From Sva-07 sp963715285 (lineage in GTDB: Bacteria > Actinomycetota > Acidimicrobiia > Acidimicrobiales > Ilumatobacteraceae), in contig CAVQRU010000039.1 in the NCBI GenBank assembly GCA_963715285.1, positions 25,701 to 89,700 of the forward strand: a stretch of DNA of 64,000 nucleotides, in the 5' to 3' direction. The translations under genes were made by a program, and so were the position numbers. Position 1 is the stretch's first letter. Each line of letters starts with the position of its first letter. The notes under the pieces were generated by a model. That model had not been told where the DNA came from, made no database searches, and worked only from the letters and a program-made list of their open reading frames with translations. Shown here piece by piece: positions 43,714-52,556 of this stretch.

Positions 43714-44292
43714 CCGGCCGCTCCAGCCCGGCGACCCGGCGATCATCCAGAGCAGGGTGAGACCCACCAGCTCCGAGACGTGGATCAACTCGGCCACCGG
43801 GGTGCGGGTGCCACTCACGACGTCGGCGATCACCCCGACCAACGTCGTTGCGACCAACGCAGCGGTGAAGGGGAGCAGGCCGAACGCCCGATGCGGCCTC
43901 CATGCGGCGTAGGCGAAGCCGATGGCGAGCGCGGTGCCGAAGGCGCCCAGATGCCGGGCGAGGTGCTGGTCGGTACCCGGCACGCTGCCGAACAACAGCG
44001 CCGGAACGCTCTGGACGAGCATGACGACGGCGACCCAGGCCAGCGCGGGACGCAGCCAGCCACCCCGCCCGAGGCGCGCCGGACGTGCTCGGGTGACCAC
44101 CGCCGCCACGAGGTCGGGCACGGGCTCCGCTGGTCGCACGCGCAGCTGCCGATCGAGCAGCCTGACGCTGTCGGCGTAGTGGCGACACGACGCGCAGGTG
44201 TCGAGGTGCAGCTCGAGCAGTCGTCGTTCCTCTCGCGTCGCTTCGTCGTCGGCCACCGAGGAGACGGAATCGCGGGCCTGGCTGCAGTCCAT
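43672..44292 (-). CDS. Zinc-finger anti-sigma-like membrane protein
   Basis: The 206-residue protein begins with an H-x3-C-x2-C zinc motif (HLDTCASC), the mark of the zf-HC2 anti-sigma fold. About four hydrophobic segments follow. It is divergent from an ECF sigma factor gene, and holding that sigma factor at the membrane is the likely role. The N-terminal 80 residues are cytoplasmic by inference. Its 3' end runs 42 bases into the DNA methylase gene. Confidence 0.85.
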   Translation of the reverse strand: MDCSQARDSVSSVADDEATREERRLLELHLDTCASCRHYADSVRLLDRQLRVRPAEPVPDLVAAVVTRARPARLGRGGWLRPALAWVAVVMLVQSVPALLFGSVPGTDQHLARHLGAFGTALAIGFAYAAWRPHRAFGLLPFTAALVATTLVGVIADVVSGTRTPVAELIHVSELVGLTLLWMIAGSPGWSGRSHGRRLSRLDPLK

Positions 44293-44377
44293 GGTGATGA
44301 TGGTCGTGTCTGGTGCCCGGATGGTTCCCGACGTTCGTCACTGCCGAATTCGTCGCTTCCGCGGCGACAATGGAGTG

Positions 44378-44944
44378 GTGGACCATCTCACGGGCGTCCT
44401 CCTCGCGGCACGCGACGGCGACCGAGCCGCGCTCGAGCGTTTCATCGCCGAGACCCAGGCCGACGTCTGGCGACTGTGCAGATACCTCGGCGACGCCCAG
44501 ATGGCCGACGATCTGGCGCAGGAGACCTACGAGCGGGCGATCGGCTCGATCCACCGCTATCGCGCGGACGGTTCCGCTCGGGGCTGGCTGCTGACGATCG
44601 CCCGTCGGACCTGCGCCGACCACACCCGTCGATCCGTCCGCCGACGCCGTCTCGATCACCGTGTGGCCCAGAACACCACCGCGGGCTCGCTCGAGGGTTC
44701 CGTCGTCGAACCCGATCCCTCGGGTCGCATCGACCTCGACGACGTGCTCGCGCACCTCGACGACGACCGCCGCAGTGCGTTCGTGCTCACCCAGGTGCTC
44801 GGGATGCACTACGACGAGGCCGCGGAGATCCTCGGGTGCCCGATCGGTACCGTGCGATCGAGGGTGTCGCGAGCACGCGCCGACCTGGTCGAGATGATGA
44901 GCGACGACCAACCACGGAACGAAGGAGACGAAGCCGTCGGATGA
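44378..44944 (+). CDS. ECF RNA polymerase sigma factor
   Basis: The 188-residue protein has region 2 (DLAQETYERAI) and region 4 with the helix-turn-helix HYDEAAEILG-CPIGTVRSRVSRAR. It leads a five-gene operon for cytochrome c, SCO and cupredoxin lipoproteins, and the divergent gene encodes a likely anti-sigma protein. Control of respiratory or copper-centre assembly is inferred from this context. The chosen GTG at 44378 follows GACAAT by six bases. Its stop overlaps the next start (ATGA). Confidence 0.93.
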   Translation: MDHLTGVLLAARDGDRAALERFIAETQADVWRLCRYLGDAQMADDLAQETYERAIGSIHRYRADGSARGWLLTIARRTCADHTRRSVRRRRLDHRVAQNTTAGSLEGSVVEPDPSGRIDLDDVLAHLDDDRRSAFVLTQVLGMHYDEAAEILGCPIGTVRSRVSRARADLVEMMSDDQPRNEGDEAVG

Positions 44945-45432
44945 TGAGCAGGAACCGATCACGAGTCGACGTCTCAGGAGTCGACGTCGACCAGCTCGAT
45001 GCGCCGATCCCCGAACGTCTCCGTTCGCGCCTCGGTCGCCTCGCGCTCGCCGGCGGCGTCACCGCGGCGATGGTGCTCGGCGCCGCCTGTGGCGACGACG
45101 CGAATTCCGACACCGCAACCGGAGGAGCACCACTGTCCGCGGCCGCCGAGAACGGCAGGCAGCTGTCGCAGAGCAAGGGGTGCGCGGGCTGCCACGGCCA
45201 GGACTTCGGCGGCGGCGCCGGACCCGGTTGGATCGGCCTCGCCGGCTCGGAGGTGCTGCTGGTCGACGGCTCCACCGTGGTGGCCGACGATGCCTACCTC
45301 ACCCGGGCGATCGCCGACCCGTCGGCTGAACTCGTCGACGGGTACACCCTCAAGATGCCCGCGAACAATCTCAGCGACGCCGAGGTCGCCGACATCGTCG
45401 CCTTCATCAACGCCCTGGCCGCCGATGGGTGA
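44941..45432 (+). CDS. Lipoprotein cytochrome c
   Basis: The 163-residue protein has a lipobox ending in cysteine 50 after a hydrophobic segment, so it is anchored outside the membrane. One heme site is seen, CAGCH at residues 81-85, and a MPANNLSD segment supplies the distal methionine. The fold resembles class I cytochromes of the oxidase-linked type. The ATG overlaps the sigma factor stop. A second in-frame ATG directly follows. Confidence 0.9.
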   Translation: MMSRNRSRVDVSGVDVDQLDAPIPERLRSRLGRLALAGGVTAAMVLGAACGDDANSDTATGGAPLSAAAENGRQLSQSKGCAGCHGQDFGGGAGPGWIGLAGSEVLLVDGSTVVADDAYLTRAIADPSAELVDGYTLKMPANNLSDAEVADIVAFINALAADG

Positions 45433-46096
45433 GCGGCGGTCCTTCCCGGTGGCGGTGGCGGTCGCAGCAGTGGCCGTGCTGGCACTCGGCGCGTGCGGCA
45501 GTGACGAGTCGGTCGGTGGAGGCGATCCTGCGCCGACGACCGTCGTCGCCGACGGCGGGCGCGTCCTGGCCGGCATCGTGCGCGATCCGGCCCCCGCGGT
45601 CGATGCCACGACGTTGCCGTCGCTCACCAACGCGGGTGAAGACATCACGTTCCGCGCCGATCCGGGCGGCCTGCTGGCCGTGTACTTCGGCTACACGAAC
45701 TGCCCCGACGTGTGCCCGACCACGATGGCGGATTGGACGGTGGCGTTGCGTCGGCTGCCTCCCGAGATCGCCGCGCAGGTCGGCACGGTGATGGTCACGG
45801 TCGATCCCGAGCGCGACAACGACCTCCTCACCGGCTACGTCCAGAGTTTCGTGCCCGATGCCGAGGCCGCCGGAACCCTCGACGCCGAACGGCTCGCGGC
45901 CGCTGCGGAACCGTTCGGCGTGAGCTACGACGTCACCACCAACGACGAGGGCGACATCGAGGTGTCGCACAGCGGGTTCCTCTACCTCGTGGGTGACGAC
46001 GGCACGCTGCTGGTGACGTGGCCGTTCGGCACGTCCTCGGAGGAGATGGCCGCCGACGTCCAACAGCTCTACGAGACGCAGGCGGCCACGTCGTGA
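45425..46096 (+). CDS. SCO1/SenC-family copper chaperone lipoprotein
   Basis: The 223-residue lipoprotein (lipobox cysteine 24) has the SCO thioredoxin-like fold. Its copper ligands C93 and C97 sit in CPDVC, and the third ligand is a histidine in the SHSGFLYL segment. SCO delivers copper to the CuA site of cytochrome oxidase. It overlaps the cytochrome gene by eight bases and the cupredoxin gene by four. Confidence 0.93.
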   Translation: MGERRSFPVAVAVAAVAVLALGACGSDESVGGGDPAPTTVVADGGRVLAGIVRDPAPAVDATTLPSLTNAGEDITFRADPGGLLAVYFGYTNCPDVCPTTMADWTVALRRLPPEIAAQVGTVMVTVDPERDNDLLTGYVQSFVPDAEAAGTLDAERLAAAAEPFGVSYDVTTNDEGDIEVSHSGFLYLVGDDGTLLVTWPFGTSSEEMAADVQQLYETQAATS

Positions 46097-46476
46097 GGTC
46101 GCGTTGGATCGCCGCCACCGTTGTCGCCGTGGTCGCCGGGCTGTTGCTCGTCGCGTGTGGGAGCGACTCGTCGTCGGTGCCAGCTGCCGAAGCGATCGAC
46201 GCCGTCGACAACGCCACCTACGAGTTCGTCATCCCGGCCGGCGCCGGTGAAGCGCTCGACGCAGGCACGCCGCTGGAGATCCTCCCCGGCGAGCTCGACG
46301 TCCGAGTGGGCGAGACGATCAGGATCGTCAACGAGGACGACCGTGGTCACACGGTCGGCCCGTTCTTCGTCGGCGCGAACGAGACGCTCACGCAGCGGTT
46401 CTCGTCGCCGGGTGAGTTCGTCGGTGTCTGCACGGTGCACCCCAGCGGTCAGATCGTGCTCGTCGTCGAGGCGTGA
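46093..46476 (+). CDS. Cupredoxin-type lipoprotein
   Basis: The 127-residue protein has a lipobox cysteine at 22 and a cupredoxin-like beta fold. Candidate copper ligands are H86, C113 and H116. The axial methionine expected four to five residues later is not present (Gln/Ile there), so it may be a type 1 variant or a copper store. GTG overlaps the SCO stop codon. Confidence 0.82.
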   Translation: MRSRWIAATVVAVVAGLLLVACGSDSSSVPAAEAIDAVDNATYEFVIPAGAGEALDAGTPLEILPGELDVRVGETIRIVNEDDRGHTVGPFFVGANETLTQRFSSPGEFVGVCTVHPSGQIVLVVEA

Positions 46477-46487
46477 GGAGGACACGG

Positions 46488-47558
46488 ATGTCGCTGCGTC
46501 ACCGACTCCCCATCCGTCGATTCCTGGCCGGCATCGCTGCCGGGCTGCTCGGCTCCGTGCTCCTCGGCTCCACCGCTCTCGCCGATCCGCCCGGCCCCAC
46601 CGACTACCAGTCCGAGATCGTCGCCGTGGCACCGCCGACGGCGAGCATCGAGACGTCGATCGTCGGTGGCGACTCGTTCTTCCAGCTCACCGTGAGCCCC
46701 GGCACGGAGGTGATCGTGGTCGGCTACCAGGGTGAGGACGCCTTGTGGTTCCGGCCCGATGGCACCGTGTGGGAGAACCGGAACTCGCCGAGCACGTATC
46801 TCAACGCCGACCGGCTCGGGGGCGGTGGCATCCCGGCGAACGCCTCGGCCGACGCGGAACCCGACTGGCGACAGGTGGCATCCGACGGCAACTTCTCGTG
46901 GCACGACCACCGTGCTCACTGGATGCAGGAGGCCCGGCCGTTCGGGCTCGGTCCCGGTGACCAGATCCTCGAGTCGGTGATCCCGCTGGTCGTCGACGGA
47001 GCCGACGTCGAGGTCACGGTGATCAGCACCTGGCAGCCCGCCCCGTCGCCGGTGCCCGCCCTCGCCGGCGTCGTCGGCGGGATCGCCCTGGGGGTCGGCG
47101 CGTGGTTCCTGCACCGTTCCCGGCGGCTGCCGCCGCTGCTCGCGGCCGCACCGGTCGTGACGCTGGCCGCCCTCGTCGGCGTCTGGCAGTTCCTCTCGCT
47201 GCCCCCGGAGACCGGCCCTCGCCCGGTCTGGTGGGTCCTGCCTGCGATCGCGGCGGTGTCGCTGGCCGTCGGTCTGATCGTCGGCAGGCGCTCGACGTTC
47301 GCGGCCGACGCCGCCATGTTGCTCGTCGGCGTCGAACTGGCGATCTGGGGCTACGTCAAGCGAGACGGGTTGTCAGCGGCGATCATCCCGACCGACGCGC
47401 CCGCTTGGCTCGATCGGCTGGCGACCGCGATGGCGCTGAGCGGGGGGATCGCCTTCACGGCGGTCGCGCTCTGGTGGCTGTTCCACCCGCAGGTGGCCGA
47501 GCCGCAGGTCAGCGGTTCCAGGGAGCCGACGGGCTCGCCGCGCCCGGCCCACCCGTGA
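46488..47558 (+). CDS. Membrane protein with signal peptide and HDHRAHWM motif
   Basis: The 356-residue protein has a signal peptide ending near ALADPP. An extracytoplasmic domain of about 160 residues follows, with a His-rich SWHDHRAHWM motif, and then five to six membrane helices. The motif suggests metal binding in the periplasm-like space, which would fit the copper genes upstream; this is inference and no named family is recognised with confidence. AGGAGG at 46475-46480 selects the ATG at 46488 over the GTG at 46473. The 3' end overlaps the convergent map gene by 50 bases. Confidence 0.75.
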   Translation: MSLRHRLPIRRFLAGIAAGLLGSVLLGSTALADPPGPTDYQSEIVAVAPPTASIETSIVGGDSFFQLTVSPGTEVIVVGYQGEDALWFRPDGTVWENRNSPSTYLNADRLGGGGIPANASADAEPDWRQVASDGNFSWHDHRAHWMQEARPFGLGPGDQILESVIPLVVDGADVEVTVISTWQPAPSPVPALAGVVGGIALGVGAWFLHRSRRLPPLLAAAPVVTLAALVGVWQFLSLPPETGPRPVWWVLPAIAAVSLAVGLIVGRRSTFAADAAMLLVGVELAIWGYVKRDGLSAAIIPTDAPAWLDRLATAMALSGGIAFTAVALWWLFHPQVAEPQVSGSREPTGSPRPAHP

Positions 47559-48492
47559 GCACCTCGACGCCGTCGTCGGTGACCAACACGGTGTGCTCGA
47601 ACTGGGCGGTGCGCTTGCCGTCGGCGGTCACCGCGGTCCAGTCGTCGTCCCAGATCTTGTAGTTCACGGTGCCGAGCGTGATCATCGGCTCGATCGTGAA
47701 CGTCATCCCGGGCCGCATGATCGTGGAAGCACGCGAGTCGTAGTAGTGCAGCACCTGGATGTCGGTGTGGAACTGCTCGCCGATCCCGTGGCCGACGAAG
47801 GCACGGACGACGCCGTAGCGGTACTGCTTGGCGTGGTCTTCGATCGCCCGTCCGATGTCGCTGAGCGGACGGCCGGGCTTGACGGCCTCGATGCCGTACC
47901 AGGTGCACTCCTCGGTGACCCGGACGAGCTGGCGGCTCTCGGGGTCGACGTCGCCGACGAGGAACGTGGCGTTGGTGTCACCGTGGACCCCTCCGATGTA
48001 GCCCGTGACGTCGATGTTGCAGATGTCGCCCTCCTGCAGGACCCGGGTGTCGGGGATGCCGTGGCAGATGACCTCGTTGACCGATGTGCAGCAGGCCTTC
48101 GGATAGCCGTGGTAGTTGATCGTCGACGGATAGGCGCCGCGCTCGACGAAGAGGTCGTGGACGTAGATGTCGATCTCTTCGGTGGTCACCCCGGGAGCGA
48201 CCATCTCACCGGACAGACGGAGCACCTCGGCGGCGACCTTGCCGGCGTGGCGCATCTTCTCGATGATCTCGGGCGACTTGATCCGCGGCTCGTCCCATGG
48301 CACGACGTCGCCCGTGTCGGCGTACGGCGGCCGCTCGATCGAGTCGGGAACGTCGCGCATCGGCGACACGACCCCCTGCAGGACGCGCCCCTCGGACTTC
48401 TTGTGACACCGCTTGTACTTGCGCCCACTTCCGCACCAGCAGGGCTCGTTCGCCTTCGGCAAGGTGGAGGGCACGGCTGCCGTCATGGACAT
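47509..48492 (-). CDS. map: Methionine aminopeptidase with SEC-C zinc motif
   Basis: The enzyme removes initiator methionine from nascent proteins. The 327-residue protein has an N-terminal SEC-C motif (CWCGSGRKYKRCH, residues 18-30), a zinc knuckle also seen in SecA. The catalytic core shows the metal ligands in NIDVTGY, GDTNATF, GHGIGEQFH, TIEPM and EHTV. The ATG at 48492 follows TATCCT by seven bases. The last 50 bases overlap the convergent membrane-protein gene. Confidence 0.93.
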   Translation of the reverse strand: MSMTAAVPSTLPKANEPCWCGSGRKYKRCHKKSEGRVLQGVVSPMRDVPDSIERPPYADTGDVVPWDEPRIKSPEIIEKMRHAGKVAAEVLRLSGEMVAPGVTTEEIDIYVHDLFVERGAYPSTINYHGYPKACCTSVNEVICHGIPDTRVLQEGDICNIDVTGYIGGVHGDTNATFLVGDVDPESRQLVRVTEECTWYGIEAVKPGRPLSDIGRAIEDHAKQYRYGVVRAFVGHGIGEQFHTDIQVLHYYDSRASTIMRPGMTFTIEPMITLGTVNYKIWDDDWTAVTADGKRTAQFEHTVLVTDDGVEVLTGGPGAASPSAPWNR

Positions 48493-48499
48493 CTTGCTC

Positions 48500-48505
48500 A
48501 GGATA
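48500..48505 (-). promoter_or_regulatory. -10 box TATCCT of map
   Basis: On the minus strand TATCCT ends seven bases before the map ATG. It fits the leaderless pattern. Confidence 0.5.
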
Positions 48506-48566
48506 GGGGGAGTTCGCTGGAGCGACGAGTGGTGCGCACGTTCGTGTGTCCCTCGCCGAGCGCGCC

Positions 48567-48572
48567 TAGCCT
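48567..48572 (+). promoter_or_regulatory. -10 box TAGCCT of the polyprenyl synthase gene
   Basis: TAGCCT ends seven bases before the GTG at 48580. It confirms the start deduced from the alignment of the N-terminus. Confidence 0.5.
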
Positions 48573-48579
48573 GTCGTGC

Positions 48580-49590
48580 GTGTCCCACGAAGAGGTGCTG
48601 GCTCCGAGCGTCACGTCGCCGCTGTTGACCCTTCCGTCGATGGACGCCGACCGTGAACGGATCGAGTCGGCGATGCACGATGCCGTCATCACTTCGGACG
48701 CCTACCTGAACGAGATCGCGTCGCACCTGATCGTTGCCGGTGGCAAACGGCTCCGGCCGGTCCTGGCGGTGGCCGGAGCGCAGATCCTCGGCGAACCCGC
48801 ATCGAACGACGTCGTCCGCGGCGGCGTGGCCTGCGAACTCGTGCACCTCGGATCGCTCTACCACGACGACGTGATGGACGAGGCCGACATGCGCCGCGGT
48901 GTCGAGACGGTCAATGCGAAGTGGGGCAACCTGCAGGCGATCCTTGCCGGCGACTTCCTGTTGGCGAGGGCGTCCGAGATCGCTGCCTCGTTGGGAACCG
49001 AGGTCGCCGGGCTGCTCGCTCGCACGATCGGCTGGTTGTGCGAAGGGCAGATCGAGGAGCTGCGGCACACCTACGACGTCACCCGAACCGAGCAGAGCTA
49101 CCTCGGTTCGATCCACGGCAAGACGGCGTCCCTCTACGGCACCGCCGCTCGTATCGGTGGAATCGCCGCTGGACACGACCGCCCGCTGATCGACGCGCTG
49201 ACCGACTACGGCAACAGCTACGGCATGGTGTTCCAGATCGTCGACGACATCCTCGACATCACCGCCACCGACGAGCAGCTCGGCAAGCCTGCCGGCCACG
49301 ACATCGTCGAAGGGGTCTACACGTTGCCGGTCCTGCGGACGCTGGCGCTGCGAACGTCCGCGGCGGCCGAGCTCGCCGATCTCCTGGGCTCGCCGCTCGA
49401 CACCGTCCAGCAGGACAAGGCGCTCGCGATCCTGCGATCCAACGACGGCATCGAGTCGGCGATCGAGACGGCTCACGAGTACGTCGCCCGCGCCGTCGCC
49501 GCCTGCGACGACTTTCCCGACTCGGCGGCCACCGAGGCGCTCCGAGAGGCGCCGCGAGCGTTGATCACGTCGGTGTCGGTCGCAGCATGA
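48580..49590 (+). CDS. Polyprenyl diphosphate synthase
   Basis: The 336-residue enzyme extends allylic diphosphates with isopentenyl diphosphate. The first aspartate-rich motif is HDDVMDEAD and the second is DDILD, each binding the magnesium-diphosphate. The small residue pattern before the first motif fits long-chain (C30 to C40) products such as the menaquinone side chain. Its position near the quinone-reducing and complex I genes supports that, but product length is inference. Confidence 0.9.
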   Translation: MSHEEVLAPSVTSPLLTLPSMDADRERIESAMHDAVITSDAYLNEIASHLIVAGGKRLRPVLAVAGAQILGEPASNDVVRGGVACELVHLGSLYHDDVMDEADMRRGVETVNAKWGNLQAILAGDFLLARASEIAASLGTEVAGLLARTIGWLCEGQIEELRHTYDVTRTEQSYLGSIHGKTASLYGTAARIGGIAAGHDRPLIDALTDYGNSYGMVFQIVDDILDITATDEQLGKPAGHDIVEGVYTLPVLRTLALRTSAAAELADLLGSPLDTVQQDKALAILRSNDGIESAIETAHEYVARAVAACDDFPDSAATEALREAPRALITSVSVAA

Positions 49591-49625
49591 CCGCCTGATC
49601 CGCGTCGATCGGGCAGGCTGGGACG

Positions 49626-50975
49626 ATGCATGTCGTCATCGTCGGTGCCGGAGAAGTCGGCTGGTACCTCGCGCAGCGTCTGGGCGCGGAGGGCAACGAC
49701 GTCGTCGTCGTCGAACAGAACGAGGTGATCGCCGCGGCGATCGGAGCCGAACTCGACGTCCAGGTCGTGGTGGGCAGCGCAACCGTGCCGTCGACGTTGC
49801 GTGCGGCTGGGATCGAGCGGGCGGACCTCCTGGCCGGCGTCACCCAGAACGACGAGGTGAACCTCCTGGCGTCGCTGTTGGCGAAGGAGTTCGGCGTCGC
49901 CGAGACCGTCGTGCGGATCCAGACCGAGGAACTGCGCGGCCCGCTCGGCGAGAAGCTGCTCGCCACGATGAAGGCCGACGTGATCATCGACCCCGACGCC
50001 GACACCGCCGACGAGATCATGGAGCTCGCCCACGTGTCGGGCGCCGACGAGGTGTATCCGATGTCGGGCGGGGAGCTGTTGGTGCTCGGTGCCGTGATTG
50101 GGCCGACCTCACCGTTCGTCGGGCACGACCTCGCCGAGATCGGTCGATCGTTCGAGCCCGACTGGCGGTTCCTGTTCGGTGCGTTGACCCGCGACGGTGA
50201 GACGGTGATCCCGCGCGGCGACCAGATCCTCGAGGTCGGCGACCACGTCCGGGTGTTGACCACGCGGGAGGCACGGCGCGAGATCCTCGAACTGCTCGGA
50301 GCGGCGACGCGCCAGGCGCGGCGCGTGATGGTCCTCGGCGGGGGAGCAGTCGGCACGAGGGTGGCCGAGCGGCTGCAGAGCGAGGGCGCCACCGTGGTCC
50401 TCGTGGAGAACGACCCGCACCGTGCGAAGCGCCTCAGCGAACGGCTGGCCCGCGTCACCGTGGTGCAGGGCGACATCACCGACACCGAGCTGCTGCTGGA
50501 GGAGGCGGTCTCTCGCATGGACCTCGTGATCGCGGCGACGGGCGACGATGCGTCGAACGTTCTCGCGTGCGCCTATGCGGCGGCGGAGGGCGACGCCTTC
50601 ACGGTGGCGGTGCTCCACCGGCTGGCCCTGCTGCCGCTCGTGCGTCAGTTCGGCATCGACGCCGCGCTCAGCCCGCGTACCGCGTCGGCCAACGCGGTGC
50701 TCCGACACATCCGCGGTGGCACGGCGTCGGTGGCGACCTTCCTGGAGAGCGACGTCGAGGTGAACGAATTCGTGATCGAGGCCGGCAGCTCCGCCGACGG
50801 GACGTTGGTCGCCGACCTGCATCTGCCGCACTCGGTCCTGCTCGGTGCGGTCACCCGACCCGATCGCACCGCACAGATCGTGCGCGGCCACACCAGGCTG
50901 GCTGCCGGCGACAACGTCGTGGTGTTCTCCCGCCCGGACGCGTTGGCAGTGACCCGCAAGGCGTTCTCCGCGTGA
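49626..50975 (+). CDS. trkA: Trk potassium uptake regulatory subunit
   Basis: TrkA is the cytoplasmic NAD/ATP-sensing gate of the TrkH potassium channel. The 449-residue protein has two RCK repeats, with nucleotide motifs GAGEVGWYLAQ at the N-terminus and GGGAVGTRVAE in the middle. Each is followed by a TrkA-C domain. CAGGCT lies six bases before the ATG. It overlaps trkH by four bases (GTGA). Confidence 0.94.
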   Translation: MHVVIVGAGEVGWYLAQRLGAEGNDVVVVEQNEVIAAAIGAELDVQVVVGSATVPSTLRAAGIERADLLAGVTQNDEVNLLASLLAKEFGVAETVVRIQTEELRGPLGEKLLATMKADVIIDPDADTADEIMELAHVSGADEVYPMSGGELLVLGAVIGPTSPFVGHDLAEIGRSFEPDWRFLFGALTRDGETVIPRGDQILEVGDHVRVLTTREARREILELLGAATRQARRVMVLGGGAVGTRVAERLQSEGATVVLVENDPHRAKRLSERLARVTVVQGDITDTELLLEEAVSRMDLVIAATGDDASNVLACAYAAAEGDAFTVAVLHRLALLPLVRQFGIDAALSPRTASANAVLRHIRGGTASVATFLESDVEVNEFVIEAGSSADGTLVADLHLPHSVLLGAVTRPDRTAQIVRGHTRLAAGDNVVVFSRPDALAVTRKAFSA

Positions 50976-52516
50976 CGCTCGCGTCGCATCACAGCGGCAG
51001 AGTCTCGTGGTTGGGCGGACGTGGCGAGCGGTTGCTCGCGCCGGGCCGGTACCCGTCGATCGTCGCCAACATCGTCGGCCTCACCGTCGCCGTCGTCGGC
51101 CTCGGCGTCGTCGCAGCCGGCATCGTCGACGCCATCGACGGTGGGCCCGACGTGCTGATGTTGCTCGCCTCGGGTGTCGTCATCTGGGCGGTCGGGTCGG
51201 TGATGTGGCGGGTCACGATCGTGCCGAAGCAGATCCGCACGCTCGACGTGTTCACCACGGTCACGCTCGCATGGGTCGCGATGGCGATCACGGGGGCGAT
51301 CCCGTATCTGCTCACCGGGGAGTTCACGAGGATCGACGACGCGCTGTTCGAATCGATCTCCGGCTTCACGACCACGGGTGCCACGGTGATCCCCGACATC
51401 GAGGCCGCCTCGAAGGGCGTCCTCTTCTGGCGCTCGACCACCCAGTGGATGGGCGGCATGGGTGTGATCGTGCTGGTCGTGGCCGTGCTGCCGACGGTGG
51501 GCGCCGGCGGCATGAGCCTGCTCGCCGCCGAGGCACCCGGGCCGACCGACGAGCGGTTGACGCCCCGGGTGCGCGAGACCGCCCGACGACTCTGGGCGGT
51601 CTACGTCGGGTTCACGATCGTGCTCGCCGGGGCCTATCTCGTTGCGGGCATGAGCCCCTACGACGCCGTGTCCCACAGCTTCACCACCGTGTCGACCGGC
51701 GGCTTCTCGCCGTACCAGGGCTCGATCGGGCAGTTCGAGTCCGCTTCGATCGAGTGGATCTGCATCGTCGCCATGCTGCTCGCCGGAGGAAGCTTCACCC
51801 TCTACTACCGGGCGCTGAAGCGCGACCCGAAACCGTTGTTGCGCTCGACGGAGTTCAAGGTGTACCTGGCGGTCGTCGCCGCGATCACCCTCTGGGCGTT
51901 CATCGCGTCGGGCAGTGACGGTGGCCAGGCCGCCGGGTTCCGCGACTCGCTGTTCACCACGGTGTCGACGGTGACCACCACCGGGTACGTCGTCACCGAG
52001 TACGGGTTGTGGAGCCAGACCGCGCAGCTCGTCCTCCTGCTCGCCATGCCGATCGGCGCGATGGCGGGGTCGACCGCCGGTGGCGTCAAGGTCGTGCGGG
52101 TGATCGCGGTCGCCAGTTTCGCCCACCGCGAGGCGCTTCGACAGCTGCACCCGCGGTTGGTGCGTCCGGTCCGGATCGGCAACGGCATCCTCCCCGACGA
52201 CGTCGCGCGACGGGTGCTCGGCTTCCTCGTCCTCGCCCTGGCGATCCTCGGTGGCGGCGCGTTCCTGATCTCGGCGACCGGCCCCGACATGATCACGTCG
52301 TTCTCGTCGTCGGCGACCGCGTTCGGCAATGTCGGCCCGGGCCTCGGAGCTCTCGACCACGCCAACGACTTCCTGTCGATCCCGCCGCCCGGGCGATGGG
52401 TGGCGATGGCGCAGATGCTGCTCGGCCGCCTCGAGATCTACCCGCTGATCCTGGCGCTGTCCGTGATCACCCTGCGCATCCCCCGGGTCGTGCGCCCACG
52501 CCGCCGCCCCCGCTGA
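50972..52516 (+). CDS. trkH: Trk potassium uptake transmembrane subunit
   Basis: The 514-residue membrane protein forms the potassium pore with four selectivity-filter loops, of which SGFTTTGATV and TTVSTVTTTGYV are clearly seen. About ten hydrophobic segments are present. It acts with TrkA, encoded just upstream, to import potassium for pH and osmotic balance. GTG start at 50972 overlaps the trkA stop. Confidence 0.94.
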   Translation: MTLASHHSGRVSWLGGRGERLLAPGRYPSIVANIVGLTVAVVGLGVVAAGIVDAIDGGPDVLMLLASGVVIWAVGSVMWRVTIVPKQIRTLDVFTTVTLAWVAMAITGAIPYLLTGEFTRIDDALFESISGFTTTGATVIPDIEAASKGVLFWRSTTQWMGGMGVIVLVVAVLPTVGAGGMSLLAAEAPGPTDERLTPRVRETARRLWAVYVGFTIVLAGAYLVAGMSPYDAVSHSFTTVSTGGFSPYQGSIGQFESASIEWICIVAMLLAGGSFTLYYRALKRDPKPLLRSTEFKVYLAVVAAITLWAFIASGSDGGQAAGFRDSLFTTVSTVTTTGYVVTEYGLWSQTAQLVLLLAMPIGAMAGSTAGGVKVVRVIAVASFAHREALRQLHPRLVRPVRIGNGILPDDVARRVLGFLVLALAILGGGAFLISATGPDMITSFSSSATAFGNVGPGLGALDHANDFLSIPPPGRWVAMAQMLLGRLEIYPLILALSVITLRIPRVVRPRRRPR

Positions 52517-52556
52517 CCACCATGCGACGGTTCGTGTCGGACACCACGCGCCGCGT

